Positions 8,892 to 17,712 of a DNA stretch of 64,000 bases are shown here, piece after piece. This DNA comes from Bacteroidaceae bacterium. Lineage in GTDB: Bacteria; Bacteroidota; Bacteroidia; Bacteroidales; Barnesiellaceae_A. The position numbers were made by a program, and so were the translations under genes. The notes below the pieces were generated by a model. That model saw only the letters and a program-made list of their open reading frames with translations, did not search any database and was not told the origin of the DNA. The stretch lies in assembly GCA_017522135.1 (NCBI GenBank), contig JAFXAB010000046.1, forward strand, positions 21,556-85,555, given 5' to 3'. Numbering within the stretch: position 1 is the first letter of the stretch; the number at the start of each line of letters is the position of its first letter.

Positions 8892-10007
8892 ATGAGTTCA
8901 CAAAATATCCATATAGTAGCCGACAGCAAAATACCTTTCTTGAAAGGCTTGTTTGAACCATATGCACAAGTAAGCTACTATGATACCCACGAGATAACCA
9001 ATAGTGTAGTACGCGATGCCGACATCTTGTTGGTACGCACTCGCACCCTCGTCGACAAGCGTTTGCTCAATGGCTCTCGTTGCAAATTTGTGGGTACGGC
9101 TACAATCGGACATGACCACATCGACACTCAATATTGTCAAGAAAACAATATTAAGTGGCAAAATGCTCCGGGTTGCAATGCCGGCTCGGTGGCACAATAT
9201 GTACTTGCTTCTATCATATTATGGGCTCGCTCCAAAAATCGCAATCTTGCCGAGATGACTATCGGTATTGTGGGCGTAGGACATGTGGGTACAATTGTAG
9301 ACAAATACTGTCGTGCATTAGGCATGAAAGTACTTCTCAACGACCCTCCTCGCGCTGCTATTGAGGGAGACGAGAAGTTTGTATCTCTTGAGGAAATAGC
9401 CGCCCAGTCCGATATTATAACATTCCACACCCCCCTCATCATGCAAGGCGAATATGCTACGTGCCACTTAGGTTCAGCTGCTTTTTTCGGCTCATTACAA
9501 CGCAAGCCGCTCATTATCAACTCGGCACGGGGGTCGGTAGTTGACAACTACGCACTCATCCGAGCCCTCAATACCGAGAAGGTTGGAGATGCTGTAATGG
9601 ACTGCTGGGAGGGCGAGCCTCGACTCAATACGGCATTGATGTTTGCATCATTTATTGCCACACCCCACACAGCAGGCTACTCATCCGACGGCAAGGCCAA
9701 CGCCACACGTATGATTGCTGAGGCTGTTGCCAAGGAGTTGGGCGTAACTATCGACACATCTGCAATAGTACCCCCTACACCTCCTGTAAGCACACTTTCT
9801 CTGGCTCGCAACAGCGACCCCATTGCAACGGCTGTACTCTCAAGCTACAACCCCCTATTCGAAACGCGCAACCTCAAGCGTCAGCCTTATGATTTTGAGA
9901 AATTAAGACACTCTTATGGCATTCGTCGCGAATTTTCGGCCTATACCGTTACAGGTGTAAAGGATAATAATGCCACTGTACTGCGTGAACTCGGATTTAA
10001 GCTATAA
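8892..10007 (+). CDS. pdxB: 4-phosphoerythronate dehydrogenase PdxB
   Basis: 371 residues of the D-2-hydroxyacid dehydrogenase superfamily. The NAD-binding loop is GIVGVGHVGTIVD; catalytic Arg, Glu and His lie in INSARGSVVD, CWEGEP and TPHTAGYS. The ~100-residue C-terminal dimerisation domain after residue 260 separates PdxB from serA-type enzymes. It oxidises 4-phosphoerythronate in the DXP-dependent route to pyridoxal 5'-phosphate. A TATTTTTG promoter box lies at 8857-8864. The YqgE gene follows after 33 bases and may be co-transcribed. Confidence 0.93.
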   Translation: MSSQNIHIVADSKIPFLKGLFEPYAQVSYYDTHEITNSVVRDADILLVRTRTLVDKRLLNGSRCKFVGTATIGHDHIDTQYCQENNIKWQNAPGCNAGSVAQYVLASIILWARSKNRNLAEMTIGIVGVGHVGTIVDKYCRALGMKVLLNDPPRAAIEGDEKFVSLEEIAAQSDIITFHTPLIMQGEYATCHLGSAAFFGSLQRKPLIINSARGSVVDNYALIRALNTEKVGDAVMDCWEGEPRLNTALMFASFIATPHTAGYSSDGKANATRMIAEAVAKELGVTIDTSAIVPPTPPVSTLSLARNSDPIATAVLSSYNPLFETRNLKRQPYDFEKLRHSYGIRREFSAYTVTGVKDNNATVLRELGFKL

Positions 10008-10040
10008 CCAACAACCCACAACCGGCATAAAGTATACATT

Positions 10041-10640
10041 GTGACATTGATAAACGACATATTCAACATCAAACAACCGCAACGCGACCCTCAATCGGGC
10101 GACTTGTTGGTGGTCGAGCCATTTCTTACCGAGGCTCACTTTCGTCGGGCTGTCATTCTGTTGGTCGACCACAACGATAGTGAAGGCACTGTAGGTCTTG
10201 TGCTCAATCGTCGTAGCAACATATCCCTCAACAGTGTACTGCGCAACGCTTCGTGTCCTACACACATACCGCTACACATTGGCGGGCCGGTAGAGCATGG
10301 TCGGTTGTTATACATTCACACATTGGGCAATCGCTTCCGAGAGGCTATACCCTTGGAAAACGGACTGTATATTGGTGGAAATTTTGCCGATGTTGTCAAA
10401 TACCTCAACAGCGACGAGTACGATGAACGTTGCATCAAATTCTTTGCCGGATATTGTGGCTGGACTCCCGGACAGCTTAAGAAAGAGATAGAAGAAAAGA
10501 CTTGGGCTGTAACCTCTCTCAACGACACATTGGCGGCCATGGTTGCACAAGACGACTATTATTGGCAAGAAATTGTAGCTACGCTTGGCAAAGAGTTTCG
10601 TGCATGGCTTCTATGCCCCAACGAGCCCCACCTCAACTGA
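10041..10640 (+). CDS. YqgE/AlgH family protein
   Basis: 199 residues starting at a GTG (MTLINDIFNIKQPQ). Family blocks are clear: GDLLVVEPFLTEAHFRRAVILLVDH, GTVGLVLNR, IGGPVEHGRLLYIHTL, and FAGYCGWTPGQLKKEI near the C-terminus. The family (DUF179) is widespread and cytoplasmic; its molecular role is not established. No ATG is available near the conserved N-terminus, so the GTG start is well supported. Confidence 0.92.
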   Translation: MTLINDIFNIKQPQRDPQSGDLLVVEPFLTEAHFRRAVILLVDHNDSEGTVGLVLNRRSNISLNSVLRNASCPTHIPLHIGGPVEHGRLLYIHTLGNRFREAIPLENGLYIGGNFADVVKYLNSDEYDERCIKFFAGYCGWTPGQLKKEIEEKTWAVTSLNDTLAAMVAQDDYYWQEIVATLGKEFRAWLLCPNEPHLN

Positions 10641-10664
10641 TTGTTTCACTTATACAAACACACT

Positions 10665-10808
10665 ATGGCCGACAATTTCTTGGAAAAACAATATGCCGAA
10701 TATGAGGCTCGCAAGGCTGCGCAAGCCCAAGCCAAACGCAAGGCATGGCAGAAAAAGATGAAAGAGTATCAAGCTCGCCTTGCCGCCGAAAAGATCGAAA
10801 AGAAATAA
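10665..10808 (+). CDS. Conserved 47-residue charged small protein
   Basis: Starts MADNFLEKQYAEYEARKAA and is almost entirely Lys, Arg, Glu, Ala and Gln, so it should form one long amphipathic helix. I recall similar MADN-LE- small proteins in Bacteroidales genomes, often with empty or misleading annotations; this is memory, not a search. It begins 24 bases after yqgE and ends 40 bases before a strong hairpin, so it looks like the last gene of that transcript. No function can be assigned. Confidence 0.7.
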   Translation: MADNFLEKQYAEYEARKAAQAQAKRKAWQKKMKEYQARLAAEKIEKK

Positions 10809-10847
10809 CGGGAACTTACATAGGACTCCAACAGAAATATCCCCCTA

Positions 10848-10887
10848 TACAAGCAGTGCACACCCCAACGGATGTGCACTGCTTGTA
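10848..10887. terminator. Bidirectional terminator-like hairpin
   Basis: Perfect 14-bp arms TACAAGCAGTGCAC / GTGCACTGCTTGTA with a 12-base loop, between the small-protein gene and the convergent M23 peptidase gene. U-tract is weak. Confidence 0.65.
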
Positions 10888-10903
10888 TTATGTCAATAAT
10901 TAT

Positions 10904-11857
10904 TTATCGCAATTTCAACACCTGACCGGGGCGTAGAATAGAGGTCTTCTTGATGCCATTCAATCGGCAAATGGTGTTGACCGTAGTACCGTTGCGCTGT
11001 GCTATGCGCGACAATGTATCGCCCTTGCGCACACGATAGGTTGCCGAGCCTCCACTGCTACCCGAACTCTTACCACCATATCGACCATACTTCGTACCCT
11101 CGACATGAACAGCCGACGGACCATTAGAAGCCAGCAACTTCGGACTGAATATCAACTCATTCTTGCGTATAGTCTTGTTGTGGAAGTCAAAGATAGCATT
11201 GGGATTGATATCCATACCCAAATAACGGGTCTCGAAGTGTAAGTGCGATCCGGTAGACCTACCGGTATTGCCACCCAAGGCAATGGGCTCTCCGGCCTTA
11301 ACTTCCTGGTCGGGTTTTACAAGGAACTTCGACAAGTGGCCATAGATTGTTTCAAGGCCGTTATTGTGTCGTACAATAACGTAATATCCATAACCACGAC
11401 GTTCATACTTGGTAAGACGCACCTTTCCATCGAAAGCCGCACGAATGGTATCGCCGGTGAGTACCTTGATGTCTATACCACGGTGCATGCGACGACGACG
11501 CCAACCATAATTGGAAGTAATATATCCATTGTGAGGTATGCAATAATTAGACAAGTCTATCACCATAGAGTCGGGCAGTTCCATCTTCTTGGCATCATAA
11601 GGATTTACTCGCTCACTACTCCAATTCTCACCATAAAGCAGAGCCGCCTCGCTTATCCAAGGCTCGGTTATAAGCAACTCTTTCATAGCCAACGTATCGA
11701 GAAGATTTATCTCTTCATACACGGCCGACTGGCTCTGGAGAAGTTGTTGATGATGTTCTGTGTGCACATCGGCAATACCCTGTGCTTGGAGATTTACACC
11801 CACACACAGTGCCATGCCTACGGCTATCGATACAAAAATATTTTTCAATACGTTCAT
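10904..11857 (-). CDS. M23 family metallopeptidase with C-terminal LysM domain
   Basis: 317 residues with an N-terminal signal peptide (ends near LQAQG). The M23 (LytM/lysostaphin) zinc peptidase core has the ligands in RMHRGIDIKV (HxxxD) and GSHLHFETRY (HxH). A LysM peptidoglycan-binding domain closes the protein (YRVRKGDTLSRIAQRNGTT). It should cleave peptide cross-links of murein in the periplasm. A promoter -7 box TATCTTTG is present on the minus strand at 11946-11953. The 261 bases to recG (11858-12118) contain only this promoter and A+T-rich DNA. Confidence 0.93.
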   Translation of the reverse strand: MNVLKNIFVSIAVGMALCVGVNLQAQGIADVHTEHHQQLLQSQSAVYEEINLLDTLAMKELLITEPWISEAALLYGENWSSERVNPYDAKKMELPDSMVIDLSNYCIPHNGYITSNYGWRRRRMHRGIDIKVLTGDTIRAAFDGKVRLTKYERRGYGYYVIVRHNNGLETIYGHLSKFLVKPDQEVKAGEPIALGGNTGRSTGSHLHFETRYLGMDINPNAIFDFHNKTIRKNELIFSPKLLASNGPSAVHVEGTKYGRYGGKSSGSSGGSATYRVRKGDTLSRIAQRNGTTVNTICRLNGIKKTSILRPGQVLKLR

Positions 11858-12118
11858 ATGGTTTTTATCCTATTCTCAAAGCATTGGCTGATAGCAAAGG
11901 CTACCATCTCATAAAATATCACGCCACGCAATATTTCTCCAAGTGCAAAGATATATATTTTACTGAAAATCAAAATACTGATTAATAATATTTTTGTACT
12001 TCAATCGTTATCGATATTATTTTTTATATTTTATTAACAATCATGCAATTATACACAAGTGTGTCATAGAATATTTTTCACGGTACAGGAAGTCCGCAAC
12101 GGCACAATCACATAAACA

Positions 12119-14215
12119 TCAGCTTATTTGCCCCCAATTGATTTTTTTGCCATAGGTTCTATTCAGCTCCTTTCGCAAGGTATAGTTGTGTGGCAATTCC
12201 AACAACTCATCCTTCTCAAGCACTTCGTGTGCCACATCGCGCGCCAATTGCAATATCTGGCCATCCTGAGCCAGATTGGCTATGCGCAATTCAAAGGCTA
12301 TACCACTCTGCTGTGTGCCTTCCATATCGCCGGGCCCCCTCAAACGCATGTCGGCCTCGGCAATGACAAACCCATCGTTGGTCTCGGCCATGATTTCGAG
12401 TCGCTTACGGGTATCTTGTGCCAAGTCGTAACGCGACATCAAAATACAATAGGACTGCTCTCCTCCACGTCCCACGCGACCACGCAGCTGATGCAACTGA
12501 GCCAGTCCAAAACGCTCGGCATTCTCTATCACCATGACCGTAGCATTAGGTACATTCACGCCTACCTCTATTACAGTAGTTGCAACCATTATTTGCGCCT
12601 CGTTGCGCACAAAGCGTTGCATCTGTTCCTCTTTTTCGGCCGGTTTCATCTTACCATGTACCATGCTCACGGTATATTCCGGAAAACTCTTCTTGACTGT
12701 TTCAAATCCCTCCAAGAGGCTCTTCATATCACTCTTCTCGCTCTCTTCTATGAGAGGATATACGATGTATACTTGGCGTCCCATTTGCAACTGTCGACGC
12801 AACGAAGCATTGAGTTGTGCACGCTTGTTGTCATACTGCAACAGTGTCCGGATAGGCTTGCGACCGGGGGGCAGCTGCTTGATTACCGACACATCAAGGT
12901 CGCCATACACCGTCATGGCAAGGGTGCGCGGTATGGGGGTGGCTGTCATCACCAACACATGAGGCGGAATGGTGTTTTTGCTCCACAATTTGGCTCGTTG
13001 AGCAACACCAAAACGGTGCTGCTCGTCAATGACAACCATACCTAAGTTGTTGAATACCACACCCTCTTCAAGAAGTGCATGTGTTCCTATCAATATGCGC
13101 ACATCGCCCGATGCCAGGCCGGCTAAAATTGGTTCACGCTCGCGCTTACGACGTGAGCCGGTGAGCAGTTCCACTCTCAACCCCAACGGCATGAGCATCT
13201 CCGAGATACTCTCATAGTGTTGTGCCGCCAATATTTCGGTAGGTGCCATGATACAGGCTTGGTAGCCATTATCGATAGCCATCAAGGCTGTCATAAGGGC
13301 CACAATGGTCTTTCCGCTACCCACATCACCCTGCAACAAACGATTCATCTGATGCCCACTGCCCACATCGGCTCGTATATCGCGCAACACTTGTTTTTGG
13401 TCGTCGGTAAGCGAGAATGGTAATATTTCGTTATAGAAGCGATTGAAATTTTCGCCTATGCGCGCAAAGCGAAAACCGCCGATATTGCGGGTGCGCATAC
13501 GAGCATAACGCAATATGTGCAATTGCAGATAGAAAAGTTCCTCAAACTTCAAGCGGAATTGTGCGCGTCGCATATCGTCGACCGTGCGCGGGAAGTGTAT
13601 ATAGCACAACGCATCGTTCAGTCCCACAAGTCGCGCACGCTCTATCACCTCGGGCGTGAGCGTCTCTTCAAGCGGTCCATGTATCGAATTCCACAACGAG
13701 TATATCATCTTGTGCAGTGTCTTGGAGTTGACAAAAGCACTCTTCATACGCTCGGTAGTATTATAATAGCCTTGCAGGCCTATATTTTTGTCTATAATAT
13801 CATCGGCAAGATCTATCTCGGGGTGTGCTATATTATAGCGACCATTGAAGAGCGTAGGCTTGCCGAACAGAGTATAGTCGACCCCCGTTTTATACCGCTC
13901 GGTAACATAACGTATCCCCTTGAACCACACCAATTCTATCGTTCCCGTACCATCACTGAAAGTGGCAATGAGCCTACGACGGGCTCCCTCTCCTTGTGTT
14001 GTATACGATATAATACGACCGCGCAACTGTATATAGGGCATCGAGCCATTAATCTCACTGATGCGGTAGGTCTTGCTACGGTCGATATACTTATAGGGGA
14101 AATAGTACAACAAGTCGCGATAAGAGCGAATACCCAACTCGCGTGCCAATAGTTCGGCTCGCTTAGGTCCCACTCCGGGCAGATACTTTATGTCGAGGTC
14201 GCTCAACTCGGGCAT
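12119..14215 (-). CDS. recG: ATP-dependent DNA helicase RecG
   Basis: 698 residues, full length. N-terminal wedge/OB domain, then a superfamily 2 helicase core: Walker A RLLQGDVGSGKTIVA, Walker B VIDEQHRFG, TATPIPRTLAM, and QLRGRVGRG. RecG remodels stalled replication forks and branched DNA. Its start is two bases after the ispD stop, so the genes are co-transcribed from the promoter upstream of ispD. Confidence 0.97.
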   Translation of the reverse strand: MPELSDLDIKYLPGVGPKRAELLARELGIRSYRDLLYYFPYKYIDRSKTYRISEINGSMPYIQLRGRIISYTTQGEGARRRLIATFSDGTGTIELVWFKGIRYVTERYKTGVDYTLFGKPTLFNGRYNIAHPEIDLADDIIDKNIGLQGYYNTTERMKSAFVNSKTLHKMIYSLWNSIHGPLEETLTPEVIERARLVGLNDALCYIHFPRTVDDMRRAQFRLKFEELFYLQLHILRYARMRTRNIGGFRFARIGENFNRFYNEILPFSLTDDQKQVLRDIRADVGSGHQMNRLLQGDVGSGKTIVALMTALMAIDNGYQACIMAPTEILAAQHYESISEMLMPLGLRVELLTGSRRKREREPILAGLASGDVRILIGTHALLEEGVVFNNLGMVVIDEQHRFGVAQRAKLWSKNTIPPHVLVMTATPIPRTLAMTVYGDLDVSVIKQLPPGRKPIRTLLQYDNKRAQLNASLRRQLQMGRQVYIVYPLIEESEKSDMKSLLEGFETVKKSFPEYTVSMVHGKMKPAEKEEQMQRFVRNEAQIMVATTVIEVGVNVPNATVMVIENAERFGLAQLHQLRGRVGRGGEQSYCILMSRYDLAQDTRKRLEIMAETNDGFVIAEADMRLRGPGDMEGTQQSGIAFELRIANLAQDGQILQLARDVAHEVLEKDELLELPHNYTLRKELNRTYGKKINWGQIS

Positions 14216-14217
14216 GA

Positions 14218-14898
14218 CTATTGTTGCTGTAGGATGATTTCGGCAAGGGCTATATCTTGCGGGATGGTTATCTTGATATTCTCGCGGTTGCCCTCTATCA
14301 AAGTTACTCGATATCCGGCAGCCTCATATACCGAGGCATCATCGGTAAACTCCGGTCGATATGGCACTGAATAGGCAGCCTTGATACGTGTCGAGTCGAA
14401 TACTTGCGGTGTTTGCACAGCTCGATATGCGCTACGCTCAACAGCGCATGAGTTATCGCCCTCGACGCGACGCAGACTCTCTACAACAGGCATTACCGGT
14501 ATCGCCGCACCACAACGGCAAGCCATATCGAAAGCAGAGCGGACTACGCCTATCGAAACAAGCGGGCGCACACCGTCGTGAATAGCCACCAATGCACCCT
14601 CGGGTACAAGAGCCAAGGCATTGGTAACGGTGTGAAAACGTGTTTCGCCTCCGTCTACAACGGTGTGACTGCGGGTATAGTTGTACTCTTGACACAATCG
14701 TTGCCACTCCTCTTGTTGATCATGAGGCAATGCCAAGATAAGCTTTGCCTCGGACTCGGCACAAGCCATGCGGTCGAGCGTGTGCATCAACACTGTTTTT
14801 CCGGCCAGCGGCAAGAATTGCTTGGGTACATCACCACCCATGCGCGTACCACGACCACCGGCCACTACTATGATATATTTTTCGACTGCCATACTCAT
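14218..14898 (-). CDS. ispD: 2-C-methyl-D-erythritol 4-phosphate cytidylyltransferase
   Basis: 226 residues from ATG 14898 (MSMAVEKYI); ATG 14892 is equally possible. The CTP-binding loop GGRGTRMGGDVPKQFL, the AIHDGVRPLVS block and DDASVYE identify IspD of the non-mevalonate isoprenoid pathway. A longer frame to 14916 is unlikely, because the -7 box of the promoter (14914-14921) overlaps it. The promoter lies in a dispersed repeat shared with two other genes in this window. Confidence 0.95.
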   Translation of the reverse strand: MSMAVEKYIIVVAGGRGTRMGGDVPKQFLPLAGKTVLMHTLDRMACAESEAKLILALPHDQQEEWQRLCQEYNYTRSHTVVDGGETRFHTVTNALALVPEGALVAIHDGVRPLVSIGVVRSAFDMACRCGAAIPVMPVVESLRRVEGDNSCAVERSAYRAVQTPQVFDSTRIKAAYSVPYRPEFTDDASVYEAAGYRVTLIEGNRENIKITIPQDIALAEIILQQQ

Positions 14899-14910
14899 GA
14901 GATATTGGTC

Positions 14911-15007
14911 ATACAAAGATAGTGAAAGGTGAGAGAAGAAAAACTAAGTTTACTTAAGTTTTTATGCCGGACCGCATCCTATATTCTATAAATATAGTGC
15001 AAGGTAC
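14911..15007 (-). repeat. Dispersed promoter-bearing repeat, copy A
   Basis: Read on the minus strand: a degenerate CTATATTTATAG start, the core GGATGCGGTCCGG, then AAAACTTAAGTAAACTTAG, CTTCTCTCACCTTTCAC and the -7 box TATCTTTGTA (14914-14921). The same order occurs at 44125-44230 and 50653-50769. It ends about 13 bases before the ispD start and so supplies the ispD-recG promoter. Confidence 0.8.
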
Positions 15008-15072
15008 TAAATTGAGCATGTATCAGGTTCCTTTTTCTCACACATCACGCACCGGTTTGGGGCAACATAGCA

Positions 15073-15115
15073 CAAGAGACTACCATACCGATTGTGCAAT
15101 CGTGGTAGTCTCTTG
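15073..15115. terminator. Strong hairpin downstream of the Xus-like operon
   Basis: Arms CAAGAGACTACCA / TGGTAGTCTCTTG with an inner CGATTG/CAATCG pair. It lies 30 bases past the stop of the PepSY gene. No clean U-tract, so termination is inferred from position. Confidence 0.6.
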
Positions 15116-15145
15116 ACAAAATCAATCAACAAGATGAGGGTTGTG

Positions 15146-16297
15146 TTACTTTTTATTTTTTTTATACAGACGTTTAATCCATAAGTAATAGCCTGTAAGC
15201 GGGAGTGTAGCACCCAATAGTGCCGCCATAAAGGCAAGTATGCGAGTAACCATTCCGCCCCAGCTGCCTACGTGTACCGAGTAGATCCACCCGCGAAGTT
15301 TGTTCCGTTTATTGTTATCGCTATAGTAGGTATGATCGGTTACACGACCTGTCCGGTTGTCAAATTTATAGCTATCCGATGCTCGTTGGTTGCCAATGCG
15401 ATTAAAAGATACATTGACCGAGCCATTTGATATGGTTATTTGCTTGTAGTCGGAGTTTTCTTGCGCAACAAACTCATACACATCTTGCCAATATAGATAG
15501 GGAGACTGAGACTCCGACACTTTCTCGGCATCAACAGCGTTGTTGTTGGTTTTTCTCACCGACTTGTTGGCGTATGCTTCTTTGGTGTTGTTCTTTTGTA
15601 CGCTCTGTTCTACTCCAAACAGGCTGTAAAAAGCGTTGCGATACCAAGGGTACGACCATGTGAGACCGGTGAGAGCCATTGCCAATAGAAATACAATTGC
15701 ATACATACCACCCACCACATGTAAGTCGTACAAGAAACGTTTCCAACCACTGCGCAGACGTATGGTTACAAGGTTTTTCCATGCTTTTTTAGACTTTGGC
15801 CACCAGAGTATTATGCCGGTTATAAGTATTACGACAAATAGCGAAGTGCTAATACCCACAATTTGCTTTCCCCAGAAAACACCGCCATTAGCATCGCGCT
15901 TATCAAGCAAGAAACGATGAAGACGAAACATTGTGTTGAAAAAGGGAAGTCGGCTACTGCTGCCTTTCACCTCGCCTGTATATTGGTCGACATATATAGC
16001 CGCCCTACGAGGTTTTGAAAGATTTACTTTATAACATCTTTCGGGGTCGGACGAAACAGTTATACCTGTAATCGATACGTCTTTGTTGAGTGTGGGTGCT
16101 ACATTGCTAATCAATGAGTCGATAGGCAGAGGTGAGTTTTTAACCTCTTCGACAAAATATATATCGTGTTGCACACACTCGGTTATCTCTTTCTCAAAGA
16201 CGAGCATAGCACCCGAGAAACAGATAACTGTTATTACAAGCCCCAACGGAATAGAGAGCCAAAGGTGTAATTGACGGAATAATTTTTTCATAATCAT
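15146..16297 (-). CDS. xusC: PepSY-domain inner membrane protein (XusC-like)
   Basis: 383 residues with four likely transmembrane helices (about residues 13-35, 150-170, 200-220 and 345-370) and periplasmic PepSY-type segments between them. The start FRQLHLWLSIPLGLV and paired helix histidines are typical of PepSY_TM proteins, some of which are ferric-siderophore reductases. It is the last gene of a receptor-lipoprotein-PepSY operon; the ATG overlaps the upstream stop by one base. In Bacteroides thetaiotaomicron the equivalent (XusC) belongs to a system using enterobactin-type xenosiderophores. Orthology is inferred from gene order and domains. Confidence 0.75.
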   Translation of the reverse strand: MIMKKLFRQLHLWLSIPLGLVITVICFSGAMLVFEKEITECVQHDIYFVEEVKNSPLPIDSLISNVAPTLNKDVSITGITVSSDPERCYKVNLSKPRRAAIYVDQYTGEVKGSSSRLPFFNTMFRLHRFLLDKRDANGGVFWGKQIVGISTSLFVVILITGIILWWPKSKKAWKNLVTIRLRSGWKRFLYDLHVVGGMYAIVFLLAMALTGLTWSYPWYRNAFYSLFGVEQSVQKNNTKEAYANKSVRKTNNNAVDAEKVSESQSPYLYWQDVYEFVAQENSDYKQITISNGSVNVSFNRIGNQRASDSYKFDNRTGRVTDHTYYSDNNKRNKLRGWIYSVHVGSWGGMVTRILAFMAALLGATLPLTGYYLWIKRLYKKNKK

Positions 16298-17688
16298 TAT
16301 TTATCTATGGGTAACAACAGACCTACGCCATTAATTTGTGTAGCTTCTACAGTAACACCCTTAGAGGCAGTTGCTGTAGTGGGGTCTATTACATATATGG
16401 AAGGATAACCATCGGTGGTAGTAACAGTGACATATACCTTACCATTTTCGTTATATACAGCATTACCAAAACTTGAAATCTTTTCGGTTTCGGGCATGCC
16501 ATCGATGTATGTCAATTGGCCGGTTTCACCCTTGAATACAGCCAATTGGTTGGCTGTAAAGCCACTCTCGGTCAATGGGCGATCGTACATCAACATTAAG
16601 AAATAGTCGTCGGCAATATGCCAGCAACGCAAGAACGATTTGCCACCGGTTTGTGATTCGATATTGTAATAGTAATTGGGGTCAAACTCTTTTGTGCCGG
16701 CTTTGATGCGCACGACTCCGGCATCAAGGGTTGTCTTTTGACGAACATCTTTCATCGTCTTGGCATAGCTGGGCGAGAATACGTAGATATCGCCATTATC
16801 GGCAGCCCATATTGTTTGGTAATACTGCGACTTGTAACGTCCGCATGCATAACTTATCTTGTCGGTCTTGATAAGCGTTTTTGAACTCAATGTTTCGTCA
16901 TCAAATATGGCTACCCAGCATTCATCGGGATATTGAGTCCATTGCAGTTCATCTTTCTCATAAGCACCACTACCCGAGCCACCGGCTTCGGTCTTGATAA
17001 GATCGGCATATCCATCACGCACCCAACGACCATTGCCATCTTTTACGCCATATTGACTCAAACCCATGGGTACGGCAACGCTCCACAATTTGCCATTGCT
17101 CTCCAATAAGCCGGCCAATGTTACATACTCGCCATTGCCAAGGAAATTTTCTGCGTTATATATCTCTTGTCGGGTATCGTTGGTGACATACGTTTCGCCT
17201 TCTACGTCCAACCACGATACCAAGAACGATTGTGGTATGTAACCGTTCTCATCGGCAAACTCCGATGGGCCATCACCGGTCGATGTTGTCATGATATACT
17301 TATCATATATGCCGTATGTAGTAAAGCGACGTACAGCATATTCGGCTGCACGAGCCTCAACACCATTGTCCCCCATGATGTACGAGCGTGTTGTGCCTGC
17401 ATTGCCTTGGTTGTATGTGAGTCCATACAGATATTTGTTGCGGTAGAAAACCCAATATGTGGCACCTTCATTGACAAGACCATTGTTTACAGCCGACACA
17501 GAACCCTCTTCGAGTTTGTCGGATGTAAGTAACACATACGTGGTATTGCCAGAGGCTGTCACTGATGATGCTATTACATACGCTCCCTCTACCGTGTCGG
17601 TAGGTGGTGTATTGTTGTTCTCGTCACATGCAACAAATGTCATTGCAGAAGCTACTAATAATGAGTAGATAAATTTTTTCTTATTCAT
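16297..17688 (-). CDS. xusB: DUF4374 surface lipoprotein, likely siderophore-binding (XusB-like)
   Basis: 463 residues. Lipoprotein signal peptide with lipobox FVAC (Cys21), followed at once by acidic DENN, which fits the Bacteroidota surface-lipoprotein export signal. The rest is a repeated beta-rich fold (probable propeller) of the DUF4374 family. XusB of B. thetaiotaomicron, to my knowledge a DUF4374 protein, captures ferric enterobactin outside the cell. Here it sits between the receptor (24 bases upstream) and the PepSY protein, the same order as xusABC. Confidence 0.75.
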   Translation of the reverse strand: MNKKKFIYSLLVASAMTFVACDENNNTPPTDTVEGAYVIASSVTASGNTTYVLLTSDKLEEGSVSAVNNGLVNEGATYWVFYRNKYLYGLTYNQGNAGTTRSYIMGDNGVEARAAEYAVRRFTTYGIYDKYIMTTSTGDGPSEFADENGYIPQSFLVSWLDVEGETYVTNDTRQEIYNAENFLGNGEYVTLAGLLESNGKLWSVAVPMGLSQYGVKDGNGRWVRDGYADLIKTEAGGSGSGAYEKDELQWTQYPDECWVAIFDDETLSSKTLIKTDKISYACGRYKSQYYQTIWAADNGDIYVFSPSYAKTMKDVRQKTTLDAGVVRIKAGTKEFDPNYYYNIESQTGGKSFLRCWHIADDYFLMLMYDRPLTESGFTANQLAVFKGETGQLTYIDGMPETEKISSFGNAVYNENGKVYVTVTTTDGYPSIYVIDPTTATASKGVTVEATQINGVGLLLPIDK

Positions 17689-17712
17689 TTTTATAACGTT
17701 TATTTATTGATA

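Noticed and set aside
12128..13045. Long 305-codon open frame antisense to recG
   Set aside because: It is a shadow frame: no start context, no family motifs, and the opposite strand encodes a perfect RecG.
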